A DNA stretch of 64,000 bases, taken from contig NZ_JANUEM010000010.1 of the NCBI RefSeq assembly GCF_024809855.1, positions 100,223 to 164,222 on the forward strand, in the 5' to 3' direction. The notes beneath the pieces are model-generated. The model saw only the letters and a list, made by a program, of their open reading frames with translations. It ran no database searches and was not told where the DNA came from. Every line of letters starts with the position of its first letter. Position 1 is the first letter of the stretch. The position numbers and the translations under genes are program-made. The stretch comes from Rheinheimera pacifica (GTDB lineage: Bacteria > Pseudomonadota > Gammaproteobacteria > Enterobacterales > Alteromonadaceae). Positions 8,919 to 17,972 of the stretch are shown here, piece after piece.

Positions 8919-9099
8919 TAACCTTATGAATCATATCAAATAGATTAACAATAGATAATAAAACGGCTGAAAATAGTGCTGCTGACACTGGCTGTTGATT
9001 GTTCTGCCTGCCTTCTTACTTCATGCTGCCTGCCACACTGCCTGGCGATGTCTGTGCCTGCAGTAATCTATTTATCTGAGTACAACACAGGAAAAGACT

Positions 9100-10266
9100 A
9101 TGGTTCGATGGATATTCAGTTTTATTATCATTTTCCCGGTTCTGGCATATTGCTGGTATTTGTATGACAACAGCATAAACCCCAATGAAATGCCTGCTTC
9201 CATTCACAATGAACCGGCAACGCCGGGCTTAAATACTGCTTTGGACGACGGACCCTATGCTTTTTTCAGCAAGAATGATCAACAACTTGAGCTGAAATGG
9301 GTGTGTAACGAACAACTGATTGAAAAAACACAACAGGTAACCGAGGTTATTAAACCTGTTTGTGCCTACCCCAGAGAAATCAATGTTCGTCAGCAATACG
9401 CGCTGGAGCCATTGTTTCGTTACAGTGCAGAGAAACTGGCAGTGATTAGCGATGTTCACGGCCAGTATGACGTTATGACACAGCTACTTACTGCTAATGC
9501 AGTAGTTGATAGCCAGCTGAACTGGGCGTTCGGTAATGGTCATCTGGTGGTGGTGGGTGATGTAATGGACCGTGGCGATAAAGTAACGGAGATTTTGTGG
9601 TGGTTGTATCAGTTAGAGCAACAGGCCGCAGCGGCAGGTGGCAGGGTGCATTTGCTGTTGGGCAACCATGAAACTATGGTGCTGTACAATGACTTACGCT
9701 ACATCAATAAAAAGTATCAGCAGGTTGCCACGCGTCTGGGTACTGATTATACCGGGCTTTACAATGAAAACTCCGTATTGGGCCAATGGCTACGCAGCAG
9801 GCCTGTATTAGCACAGGTAAACGATATGTTGTTTGTACATGGAGGCCTGCATCCGGACTATCTTTCGCTGGGCATGTCGATGTCGGAAGTTAATGAGCAG
9901 TTCCGGCAATCGTTAGGCATTGCCCGTGATAAGTTGAAAGAGGTGCCGGTGCTGAACTTCTTATATGGTTCGTTGGGGCCCTTATGGTATCGCGGTTACT
10001 TTCGTGAAGAGAACGCCGTGACGGAGCCAGTATTAACACAACTGCTATCTACGCTGAATGTAAATAGAATAGTGGTAGGGCATACCTCAATGGATGGTGT
10101 GTTCTCACACTTTGGTGGCAAGGTTATCTCTGTCGACAGCAATATTAAACACGGTAAAGGTGGTGAAATATTACTGTGGCAAGCCGGTGTTTTACTACGT
10201 GGTACTGTGTCCGGTGAGCAATTGCCAATGCGTACTTTGTTGGAAAAAGACATTCAGGCTAATTAA
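9100..10266 (+). CDS. Shewanella-like PPP-family protein phosphatase
   Basis: A 388-residue protein with an N-terminal membrane segment (residues 3-22), placing the enzyme in the periplasm or tethering it to the membrane. The metallophosphoesterase signatures are DVHGQYD (Asp118, His120), GDVMDRGDK (from Gly153), GNHE (Asn189, His190) and VHGGLHP. GDVMDRGDKVTE and the ordering are typical of the Shewanella-like phosphatase (SLP) branch of the PPP family rather than bis(5'-nucleosyl)-tetraphosphatases. Its substrate is unknown. Start at 9100 follows CAGGAAAAGACT. Confidence 0.85.
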   Translation: MVRWIFSFIIIFPVLAYCWYLYDNSINPNEMPASIHNEPATPGLNTALDDGPYAFFSKNDQQLELKWVCNEQLIEKTQQVTEVIKPVCAYPREINVRQQYALEPLFRYSAEKLAVISDVHGQYDVMTQLLTANAVVDSQLNWAFGNGHLVVVGDVMDRGDKVTEILWWLYQLEQQAAAAGGRVHLLLGNHETMVLYNDLRYINKKYQQVATRLGTDYTGLYNENSVLGQWLRSRPVLAQVNDMLFVHGGLHPDYLSLGMSMSEVNEQFRQSLGIARDKLKEVPVLNFLYGSLGPLWYRGYFREENAVTEPVLTQLLSTLNVNRIVVGHTSMDGVFSHFGGKVISVDSNIKHGKGGEILLWQAGVLLRGTVSGEQLPMRTLLEKDIQAN

Positions 10267-10524
10267 ATACCCCGTTTCCTTCTGGCATTTTGCCGCTGTT
10301 TATTTTGCAGTGGCATTTCTATCGTACTGATTAATAAGTGATAGATATTAAATAGAGTTAGAACTGGTGAAGAAAGGAGTTGGTTGTCATTGCATTGACA
10401 TACACCAGAGAGATAAACCTGCTCAGAGTAAGCCGGTGGTTTTTCCGTTGCTGGTTTACCTGCCTGATAGCGCGTCAGGATGTTACATACAAAAATTCAG
10501 TGACAAGAACTTGGGAATAACATA

Positions 10525-13278
10525 ATGAATAAAAACACACCAGTGGCTCTGGCCATTAAAACAGCAATGCTGACAGGGTTGTTTGGCAGTGTTGCTTTTA
10601 CCGCCGGCAGTTATGCACAGGAGACGGCAGCAAATGCCGTAGAGCGTATTGAAGTAACGGGGTCCCGTATCAAACGTACAGATATGGAAGGCGTTGCACC
10701 TGTTACTGTTATTACAGCTGAAGATATGGAGCTCAGTGGTTTTAGCAATGTAGAAGAGGTGCTGCAGGCGTCTGTAGCCAATGCGGGCCGTACCATTGAA
10801 GGCAATGAAAGTAGCTGGACACAAGGTGCCACCACCATCAACCTGCGAGGCATGGGCGCCAACCGGACATTAGTGCTGGTAAATGGTAAGCGCGTACCAC
10901 AATATCCGGCTGCAACAGGGGGTACGTCAAACTTTGTTGATACTTCTACCTTTCCGACCAGCGCAGTAGAGCGGGTAGAAATTCTTACCGGTGGCGCTTC
11001 AGCTATTTATGGTTCAGACGCTGTAGGCGGTGTGGTTAATATTATCCTGAAGAAAAAGTATGACCGTACTACTTTGAACCTACGCCATGATAACCCACAG
11101 CACGGCGGACGGGATCGCACTAAGGCATCGTTAACTTCTGGCTTTGAAACCCGGCTTGGCCAAACCATGCTGGTGCTGGAATACAGTGATGATGAAATTC
11201 TACGTGCAGGGCAGCGTAACTTTACGCAAAAAGGCGGCCCTGACGGTACAGACACTCACAGCTCTACTTCTGCTTATCTGCGTGATTACGACAAAGTGTT
11301 TCATAACGTTGGCGTGTCAGGCTCTGCGGCCAGCTACATTATGGCTAACCAGCAGCAGTGTGCAGACCTGTTTGGCGACCGTGGCATCTGGAATGACGAA
11401 GAAAGCCGGTACAAGTGCCGTTATGATGCAACAACGGACGACGGTCTGCACCCTGGTAAGAAAGAATACAATCTGGTATTGAACCAGTCTGGTGAGTTAA
11501 GCAGTAACTGGCAGTATAACCTGTTGCTGCAAGGCAGCGATAAAGAAACCACCCGTGGTAATGGCCAGAAAAGCGTTAGCCCGACCTTTTATATGGATCG
11601 GGATAATCCGGGCAACTACAGCTATAGCGCAACAGACTTTAATCGCACGCGTGAGTTCCGCGTTTACCGCCGGCTGGATGATTATGGCCAGATCCGCGAT
11701 TACACCGGCAAAGAAAAGAATATGAACCTGTCGGCTGGCATTAACGGCCAGATCGGTGACTATGATCTGGAACTAAGCTGGGCATACGGTAAGAGTAAGT
11801 TTGACCGCTATGGCCGCAATCAGATGCGGGCAGACCGGCTGTTGGATATTATCAGCTTTAACCCGGCAGATTCAGCCGATCCGGATAAATGGTATCCGCT
11901 GGATAAGATGACACCGGAGCAAGCCGAGTATTTATACGCGGAAACACTGACGGATGCCGGATCGGGTATGAACCAGGTACAGGCAGTACTGACCGGTGAT
12001 CTGCTGGATACCGCCAACGGTCCTATACAGTTTGCAGTATCTGCAGAATGGGCCCGTGACTGGTATTACGACAACAAAGACGAACATACGCTTAGCGGCA
12101 ATTTGTTAGGCCAGGGTGGAACTCATGGCCGTGGAGAACGCAAACGCTATGCTGCTGCCGGTGAGCTGGCTATTCCGGTATTGGACCGCTCATCAGGTTT
12201 AGGCAAAATGGACGCCAGCATTGCCGTGCGTTATGACAAGTATGACGACAAATCAGATGTGGGTGGGGCTCTGACACCACAGGTAGGGGTGACGTATCAG
12301 CCGCATGAAGACTGGTTGCTAAGAGCAAACGCCGGTCGCAGTTTCCGGGCGCCGGATTTACACCGTATGTATGCAGGTGTCAGCCGTTCGTTTTCCAGTA
12401 CCACTATTAAGGTTGACCCTAACCACCCGGTTGGCCTGGATGACAACTATGATTCTATCAGTGCTGGCAACCTGAATCTGTCGGAGGAAAAAGGCAAGTT
12501 CTGGAATATTGGCGTGGTAGGGCAGTTAACCGAAAGCATCAGCACTACAGTAGATTTCTGGCGTATTTCGCTGGATGGCGCCGTATACACTGAAACTGTT
12601 GACCGGATTTTGCAAAATCCTGCCTACGACATGACCGGACAAGCGTCATCTTGTAATGATCTGACGTCTATCGGCTATATTACACAGCAATTGCCGGGAC
12701 AGGATTACCGCGATGTTTTATGCGTACGCCGCGGTATTATTAACAGTTCTTACGAGTCTTCTCAGGGTATTGACGGCGAGCTGGCTTACAACCTGGATCT
12801 GAACAGCTTTGGTAAATTCCGCTTAAAAACCAATTTGTCCTATACCATGAAAAAAGAGTATCAGGCATTTGATGGCGGCGAGCGGGTTGAAGAAACACAA
12901 GATGACTACCTGCCAGCATGGAAGAGTACGGTATCGCTGAACTGGAGCTTGCAAGATCTGAGCGTAAACCTGAGCTGGTATTATCTTGGCACTGCAGAAG
13001 GCTGGAGTACCTGGACATTGCCTGACGGCACTGGTAACAGCTATCAGGAGCGGGTCTGGAGTAAGCTGGATGCGAACAAAACTCTTAACCTGAACAGTAG
13101 CTACCGCTTTAGCCGGGACACCAAGCTTACATTAGGCATTAATAACCTGACCGACAACATGCCGCCAGTTTATGCCGAAGGTCACCCCAATCGTAATGAT
13201 CACCCGTATTACCGCAGTAACATGGGCTACAACGTGATTGGCCGCACCTTCTATGCTGCATTGGAACACCGTTTCTGA
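10525..13278 (+). CDS. TonB-dependent outer membrane receptor
   Basis: A 917-residue receptor with a signal peptide ending at SYAQ, a TonB-box-like start [15 protein letters not shown], a plug domain (NLRGMGANRTLVLVNGKRVP, SAVERVEILTGGASAIYGSDAVGGVVNIILKK in sections) and a 22-strand barrel that ends with an aromatic C-terminus (HRF). The [11 protein letters not shown] variety is common in Alteromonadales and Xanthomonadales and often lies near peptidases. The two following genes, an S9 peptidase and a membrane-bound regulator, suggest peptide import. Ligand not determinable. Confidence 0.93.
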   Translation: MNKNTPVALAIKTAMLTGLFGSVAFTAGSYAQETAANAVERIEVTGSRIKRTDMEGVAPVTVITAEDMELSGFSNVEEVLQASVANAGRTIEGNESSWTQGATTINLRGMGANRTLVLVNGKRVPQYPAATGGTSNFVDTSTFPTSAVERVEILTGGASAIYGSDAVGGVVNIILKKKYDRTTLNLRHDNPQHGGRDRTKASLTSGFETRLGQTMLVLEYSDDEILRAGQRNFTQKGGPDGTDTHSSTSAYLRDYDKVFHNVGVSGSAASYIMANQQQCADLFGDRGIWNDEESRYKCRYDATTDDGLHPGKKEYNLVLNQSGELSSNWQYNLLLQGSDKETTRGNGQKSVSPTFYMDRDNPGNYSYSATDFNRTREFRVYRRLDDYGQIRDYTGKEKNMNLSAGINGQIGDYDLELSWAYGKSKFDRYGRNQMRADRLLDIISFNPADSADPDKWYPLDKMTPEQAEYLYAETLTDAGSGMNQVQAVLTGDLLDTANGPIQFAVSAEWARDWYYDNKDEHTLSGNLLGQGGTHGRGERKRYAAAGELAIPVLDRSSGLGKMDASIAVRYDKYDDKSDVGGALTPQVGVTYQPHEDWLLRANAGRSFRAPDLHRMYAGVSRSFSSTTIKVDPNHPVGLDDNYDSISAGNLNLSEEKGKFWNIGVVGQLTESISTTVDFWRISLDGAVYTETVDRILQNPAYDMTGQASSCNDLTSIGYITQQLPGQDYRDVLCVRRGIINSSYESSQGIDGELAYNLDLNSFGKFRLKTNLSYTMKKEYQAFDGGERVEETQDDYLPAWKSTVSLNWSLQDLSVNLSWYYLGTAEGWSTWTLPDGTGNSYQERVWSKLDANKTLNLNSSYRFSRDTKLTLGINNLTDNMPPVYAEGHPNRNDHPYYRSNMGYNVIGRTFYAALEHRF

Positions 13279-13297
13279 TTGTAAGCTGTTTGTTTTA

Positions 13298-13325
13298 GCC
13301 CCGGTAACGGGGCTTTATTCTTTTT
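13298..13325 (+). terminator. Rho-independent terminator after the TonB receptor
   Basis: GCCCCG-gtaa-CGGGGC stem followed by TTTATTCTTTTT. It separates the receptor gene from the S9 peptidase 3' of it; read-through is possible. Confidence 0.85.
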
Positions 13326-13339
13326 AAGGTTAGCAACTG

Positions 13340-15706
13340 ATGTACCGTATTGGGTTATTTTTATTTTGCTGCTGGTTTTTACCGCCAGCAGTTGCTTCAA
13401 CATACCAGCAACCGGATCAGCGGCTGGTGCAACTGGTTGATGCGGGCTCCAGCATTGATTGGCAGGTATCGGCCAGTGGTAACTGGTTAATTCAAACTGA
13501 AACAGCGGTTAACCCGGCGTTGGAGGTTATACAGCAACACTCGGTTGGGCTGGCAGGGCTGCATATTAATCTGGCCCAGCTTAGTGCCGGTTTGGGCCGG
13601 GGTTATCAGCAAATCAGTGTGCAGCATCTGCAACAGCAAAAGCGCTATCAAATCGTGGCGCAAGCTCATCAGCGCTTGTTTAGCCCCCGTTTATCACCAG
13701 ACGACAATTGGCTGAGTGTAGTAGTGGCAGAACAGAATGGGCTGTTTATCGAACTGCTTGAGCTTAAAAACGGTAAACGTAAACGGGTACGTCAACGGCT
13801 GAATGCTGTGTTGGGTATTCAATACCAGTGGTTAGCTGACAGCTCCGGCCTGATTGCGGCAGTGGCGCCATCCGCCAGTACACCAGCCGAACCTGCGCCA
13901 GGTTTGCAGCCGAAAGCACGGGAAACCACCGGTAAAAAAACAGCACTACGTACTTTGCAGTTATTGCTGCAGTCAGAAAGCGATGCAGCTTACTTTGAAC
14001 AGTTAATTCAGGCAAAGCTGGTGCGAATTTCAACCCGCCTGAAAAGCACTGTTATTGCCGAGCTGCCGCTACACAGCTTTTCACTATCGCCGGACAACCG
14101 CTTTATTCTGACACAGCGTATTGTCAGGCCTTATTCCTATCGTGTGCGTTATAGCAACTTTCCGCGCCAGGCCGAGGTGTATAACCTGCGCGGTGAAAAA
14201 ATAGCAGAGGCTGGCGAGCTGGCGTTGCATGAGAGCAGCAAAACCAGAGATGGGCGGCGTATCATAGCCTGGCAGCCTATGCAGCCTGCAACCTTATACT
14301 GGGTAGAAAAAAGTGATGACAAAGCCAGCAAAGACGCGCTCTGGCAGTGGCCAGCGCCTTTTTCTGCGGTACCGCATAAGTTGTATGATACTGCCTGGCG
14401 TTTTCGGCGTGTTTTATGGTCAGACACTGCACTGGCTATTTTATATGAAAGTGATTCTGACACCGACCAGGAGCGAGCCTGGTTTTTTCCTGCCGGTTTT
14501 GCCAGTAATCCTCAGCTTTGGTATCAGCGCAATAGCAAAGATCATCAGGCTTTGCCGGGAGAGCCGGTAATGGCTAATAACCGCTATCAGCAGCGGGTAA
14601 TTCAGCAAACAGACAGCGCTGCTTTTTTTGCCACACGGCGCAACAACGCCTTGCAGGCAGAGCTGCATACAGTGCAGCCGCAATCCGGTGAGCAGCAGCT
14701 TATCTGGCGCTCTGCCAGTGACACCGAAGACACTATGCTGCAAATGTTACCGCTCGGTGGCATCTTATTTACCCGGCAAACGCCAACACAGCCGCCGGAG
14801 CTATTTAAACTGGATACAGATGGCACGACATTAAAGCTGGTGGCCCGGCACCACCCGGCACCGGCTTATCAGCAGATAACGCAGCAATGGCTGGAATATC
14901 AGCGCTCTGATGGCGTTAAGCTTAGCGGCAGGTTATATCTGCCAGCCGGGTATGATGTCTCAATGGGGCCATTGCCGGTGTTAATGTGGGCTTACCCGCG
15001 GGAATATGCGTCGGCAGAACTGGCCGAGCAACGCACCGTGCCAGAACAACGTTTTGTCAGTTTCAGGCCCAGCAGTGCCCAACCTTATGTTGCCTTGGGT
15101 TATGCAGTTTTTGATCAAGTGAGCATGCCTGTTATCAGCAAAGATGCGGCTTTGCCAAATGATGATTTTTTGCCACAACTTACTGCAAATGCCGAAGCTG
15201 CCGTTGACACTCTGGTAAAGCTGGGGGTTGCCGAGCGGGGTAATATTGCCGTTGGCGGGCACTCGTATGGCGCTTTTATGGTTGCTAATCTGCTGGCGCA
15301 CACCGACCTTTTTTCTGCTGGTATTGCCCGCAGTGGTGCATACAACCGCAGCCTTACCCCATTTGGCTTTCAGTCAGAAAAGCGCAATTTGTGGCAGAAC
15401 ACCGCGCTATATAATCTCATGTCACCGTTTTTGCACGCCGATCGAATGGAGGCGCCATTGCTGCTGATCCACGGTGAAGCCGATGCTAATTCAGGCACTT
15501 TTCCACTGCAATCAGAGCGGTTGTTTGAGGCTATGCAGGGGCTTGGCAAAGTTGCCCGGTTGGTTCTACTGCCCTATGAGGGGCACCATTACCAGGCCAG
15601 AGAATCGGTTTTGCATGTATTGTGGGAGCAGCAACAATGGCTGGCCAGGCATCTTACTGCTACGCCGGCAATGCAATTACTGCAGCCAGAAGCGCTGGCA
15701 GAGTAA
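13340..15706 (+). CDS. Secreted S9 family (prolyl oligopeptidase-like) peptidase
   Basis: A 788-residue protein with a signal peptide (MYRIGLFLFCCWFLPPAVA), an N-terminal propeller-like region (about 20-500) and a C-terminal alpha/beta hydrolase. The nucleophile is Ser642 in GGHSYGAF, the acid lies in HGEADANSG and the histidine in YEGHHYQARES. The LPVLMWAYPREY segment and the overall pattern resemble the glutamyl-endopeptidase-like S9 branch. It probably trims oligopeptides in the periplasm, and the upstream TonB receptor may supply them. Confidence 0.88.
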   Translation: MYRIGLFLFCCWFLPPAVASTYQQPDQRLVQLVDAGSSIDWQVSASGNWLIQTETAVNPALEVIQQHSVGLAGLHINLAQLSAGLGRGYQQISVQHLQQQKRYQIVAQAHQRLFSPRLSPDDNWLSVVVAEQNGLFIELLELKNGKRKRVRQRLNAVLGIQYQWLADSSGLIAAVAPSASTPAEPAPGLQPKARETTGKKTALRTLQLLLQSESDAAYFEQLIQAKLVRISTRLKSTVIAELPLHSFSLSPDNRFILTQRIVRPYSYRVRYSNFPRQAEVYNLRGEKIAEAGELALHESSKTRDGRRIIAWQPMQPATLYWVEKSDDKASKDALWQWPAPFSAVPHKLYDTAWRFRRVLWSDTALAILYESDSDTDQERAWFFPAGFASNPQLWYQRNSKDHQALPGEPVMANNRYQQRVIQQTDSAAFFATRRNNALQAELHTVQPQSGEQQLIWRSASDTEDTMLQMLPLGGILFTRQTPTQPPELFKLDTDGTTLKLVARHHPAPAYQQITQQWLEYQRSDGVKLSGRLYLPAGYDVSMGPLPVLMWAYPREYASAELAEQRTVPEQRFVSFRPSSAQPYVALGYAVFDQVSMPVISKDAALPNDDFLPQLTANAEAAVDTLVKLGVAERGNIAVGGHSYGAFMVANLLAHTDLFSAGIARSGAYNRSLTPFGFQSEKRNLWQNTALYNLMSPFLHADRMEAPLLLIHGEADANSGTFPLQSERLFEAMQGLGKVARLVLLPYEGHHYQARESVLHVLWEQQQWLARHLTATPAMQLLQPEALAE

Positions 15707-15803
15707 GCCTGGCTGCTTTGTTAACAATGACAGCTGTTTTTCTGCCCGCCTGTGGTAAAATCCGGCGGGTAAACCTAAGCAGGAAAACCTGGATCGGGAA
15801 AGC

Positions 15804-17918
15804 ATGACAACGCAGCAATCTTTTTATCTGGCTGAACTGTATGTTAATCCGGCTGAACTAAGCATTCAGGCCCCGGCGGGGCAACAAACATCTGTGCAGC
15901 AAAAGCCGATGGAAGTCCTGGCTTTTCTGGCACAGCAATACCCCGCACTGGTTAGCCGCCAGCAGTTAATTGACACTGTCTGGGCCGGTAATAACTATGT
16001 GGGTGAAAAAGCTCTGACTAACGCAATATGGCAGCTGCGCAATCTGTTTGAGCAACTTGCCGAGACAGAGCTTATAAACACGGTCAGAAAAAAAGGGTAT
16101 CGCTTAGCAGTAGCGCCGGTTTATCAGCCCGGCGTTGTTAAAACCGCAGAGCCTGCTCTGGAGGTGGAGGAAGCTCATACTAGCAATACGCGCACTGTAC
16201 GCCGTAGCTACAGCGGGTTTATGGTTGCCGGGCTGGTTATACTGGCCCTGATAAGCGTGGCTTTTTATTACCTCTTTAACCCGCCTGATAACACCGAGCC
16301 AGAGGTTTCTCTGCTAACCAAAGGCAGTGGCCGTGCCATGTTTCCGGCGTTGTCGCCGGATGAACGCTATCTGGTGTTTAGCTGGCGTAAGTTTGAAGCC
16401 TCCAGTGATTTATACCTGCTGGACTTGCAGGATAATAGCAAGCCGCCACGGCAGCTAACCTTTAGCATAGATGACGAGAGCCGCCCACTGTGGGCAAAAG
16501 ATGGCAGGCATATTTATTATTCCAGCAAAACGGCTGTATATGGCGAATGCTACATTATGCAACTGGATATCATCACCTTACGCAGTGAAAAACTTGCTGC
16601 CTGCAACCGGCACAGTACAGTGTATATGGATATTTCTGCAGATGGACGTTATCTGGCTTTTAACGGCAGTGTAACGCCGGAAGGGGCCAGCCTGTATCAA
16701 CTGGATTTACAAAACCCTGAGGCCGAGCCGCAGCCTGTGCCATGCCAGCATAATTGTCAGTACCGGGTCCGTGATTTGGCGTTTTCACCTGATGGCCGGT
16801 ATCTGGCAATAACCCGTCGCGCTCACCGCCTGTCTGAAGAAATTTATCTGCATAATCTGGCAACTGGTGAAGAGCATAAGCTTACGTCAGGTGAAGAAGA
16901 TATTATGGGGTTGGTGTGGCACCCCGATGGCAAGCGGGTGTTGTATGCTGCTTTACGGCATGGCAAACGGCAGGGATTTATCCTGAATGTGGCCGATACC
17001 ACTACCGTATCACTTGATTTGGATGATTTTGCCTGGCCAAGCCGTATTACCGCCAGCGGTGACGTGTACTACCACAACAGCAGTAATGTACCGCAGCTGG
17101 GATACCTGCCATTAAACAAAGGTGTGACCGGCGCGGTGTTTCCGCTTACCGCCGCCGAATCCCGCTACGAAGCGCCGCATTACAGCAAGGCTCAGCATGC
17201 TCTGGCTTATGTCAGCAACGAGTCTGGCTATATGGAAATATGGCGGGCTGATGCTTATATGGAAAACCGTCAGCAACTTACGCGCCTGCATGGCATGGTT
17301 AAATATCCGCAGTGGTCTAATAACGGCCGTTATATTGCATTTGTTGGCCGTTTTCCGGCAGAAGAAGAAGATAAACTGATGCTGCTTGAGGTCAAAACCG
17401 GCCGGTTAACGCAACTGAAAACCGGCGCCCGCTGGCACGGCCAAATTAGCTGGTGGTATGACGATAGTGCAGTCATTTTCTCGCATGGCAGTAATTTGTT
17501 CAGTATTAATCTCAGTAGCGGCGATATCAACCAACTGACAGTAAAAGGCGGTATTGGTGCACAAATGCCGGCTGCAGATCGGTTTTATTTCAGTAAAGGC
17601 CGCAACCGGGGCTTATGGCAGCTGTTGCCCGATGGTAGTGAGGTGCAACTGCTGCCCGGCAGTGTGTTCAGCTCCAGAACGGCCTGGACTGTTGCAGAGC
17701 AGGGGATTTATTTTTTGCAGCAAAAGCCTGACCAGTTACTGGTAAGTTACTATGATACCGGCAATGGTCAGCTGCAGGATGTTATTTTGCTACCGCCTGA
17801 TTTACTGCATTTGCTCAGTATTATGAGCTTTGATGCAGAAAATCAGCGGTTGCTGTTTGAATTATCTGTGCACCCGCGGGCAGATATTCATAAGCTTAGC
17901 CACCCGTTGTTGCATTAA
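15804..17918 (+). CDS. Membrane-anchored winged-helix regulator with TolB-like propeller (CadC/ToxR type)
   Basis: A 704-residue protein. Residues 10-103 form an OmpR-type winged helix (VLAFLAQQYPALVSRQQLIDTVW, then TVRKKGYRL). Residues 138-158 are a single transmembrane helix. The rest is periplasmic and carries repeated PD40/WD40-like blades such as SPDERYLVFSW, SADGRYLAF, SPDGRYLAI and HPDGKRVLY. CadC/ToxR-type proteins bind DNA while sensing periplasmic signals. The propeller is the probable sensor. Position just after the receptor and S9 peptidase suggests it regulates that locus. Confidence 0.88.
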   Translation: MTTQQSFYLAELYVNPAELSIQAPAGQQTSVQQKPMEVLAFLAQQYPALVSRQQLIDTVWAGNNYVGEKALTNAIWQLRNLFEQLAETELINTVRKKGYRLAVAPVYQPGVVKTAEPALEVEEAHTSNTRTVRRSYSGFMVAGLVILALISVAFYYLFNPPDNTEPEVSLLTKGSGRAMFPALSPDERYLVFSWRKFEASSDLYLLDLQDNSKPPRQLTFSIDDESRPLWAKDGRHIYYSSKTAVYGECYIMQLDIITLRSEKLAACNRHSTVYMDISADGRYLAFNGSVTPEGASLYQLDLQNPEAEPQPVPCQHNCQYRVRDLAFSPDGRYLAITRRAHRLSEEIYLHNLATGEEHKLTSGEEDIMGLVWHPDGKRVLYAALRHGKRQGFILNVADTTTVSLDLDDFAWPSRITASGDVYYHNSSNVPQLGYLPLNKGVTGAVFPLTAAESRYEAPHYSKAQHALAYVSNESGYMEIWRADAYMENRQQLTRLHGMVKYPQWSNNGRYIAFVGRFPAEEEDKLMLLEVKTGRLTQLKTGARWHGQISWWYDDSAVIFSHGSNLFSINLSSGDINQLTVKGGIGAQMPAADRFYFSKGRNRGLWQLLPDGSEVQLLPGSVFSSRTAWTVAEQGIYFLQQKPDQLLVSYYDTGNGQLQDVILLPPDLLHLLSIMSFDAENQRLLFELSVHPRADIHKLSHPLLH

Positions 17919-17927
17919 ATTGCAGCT

Positions 17928-17972
17928 CTGCCGTTATTAAGCAAAGCTGCTTAGCGGCAATATTATTTTTTC
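17928..17972 (+). terminator. Terminator after the propeller regulator
   Basis: TAAGCA-aagc-TGCTTA (17938-17953), extended by imperfect GCCG/CGGC outer pairs, followed by TATTATTTTTT. The T run overlaps the end of tex on the other strand. Confidence 0.6.

Noticed and set aside
10483..10824. 113-residue minus-strand frame opposite the TonB receptor start
   Set aside because: Antisense of a signal peptide and plug region; no support.
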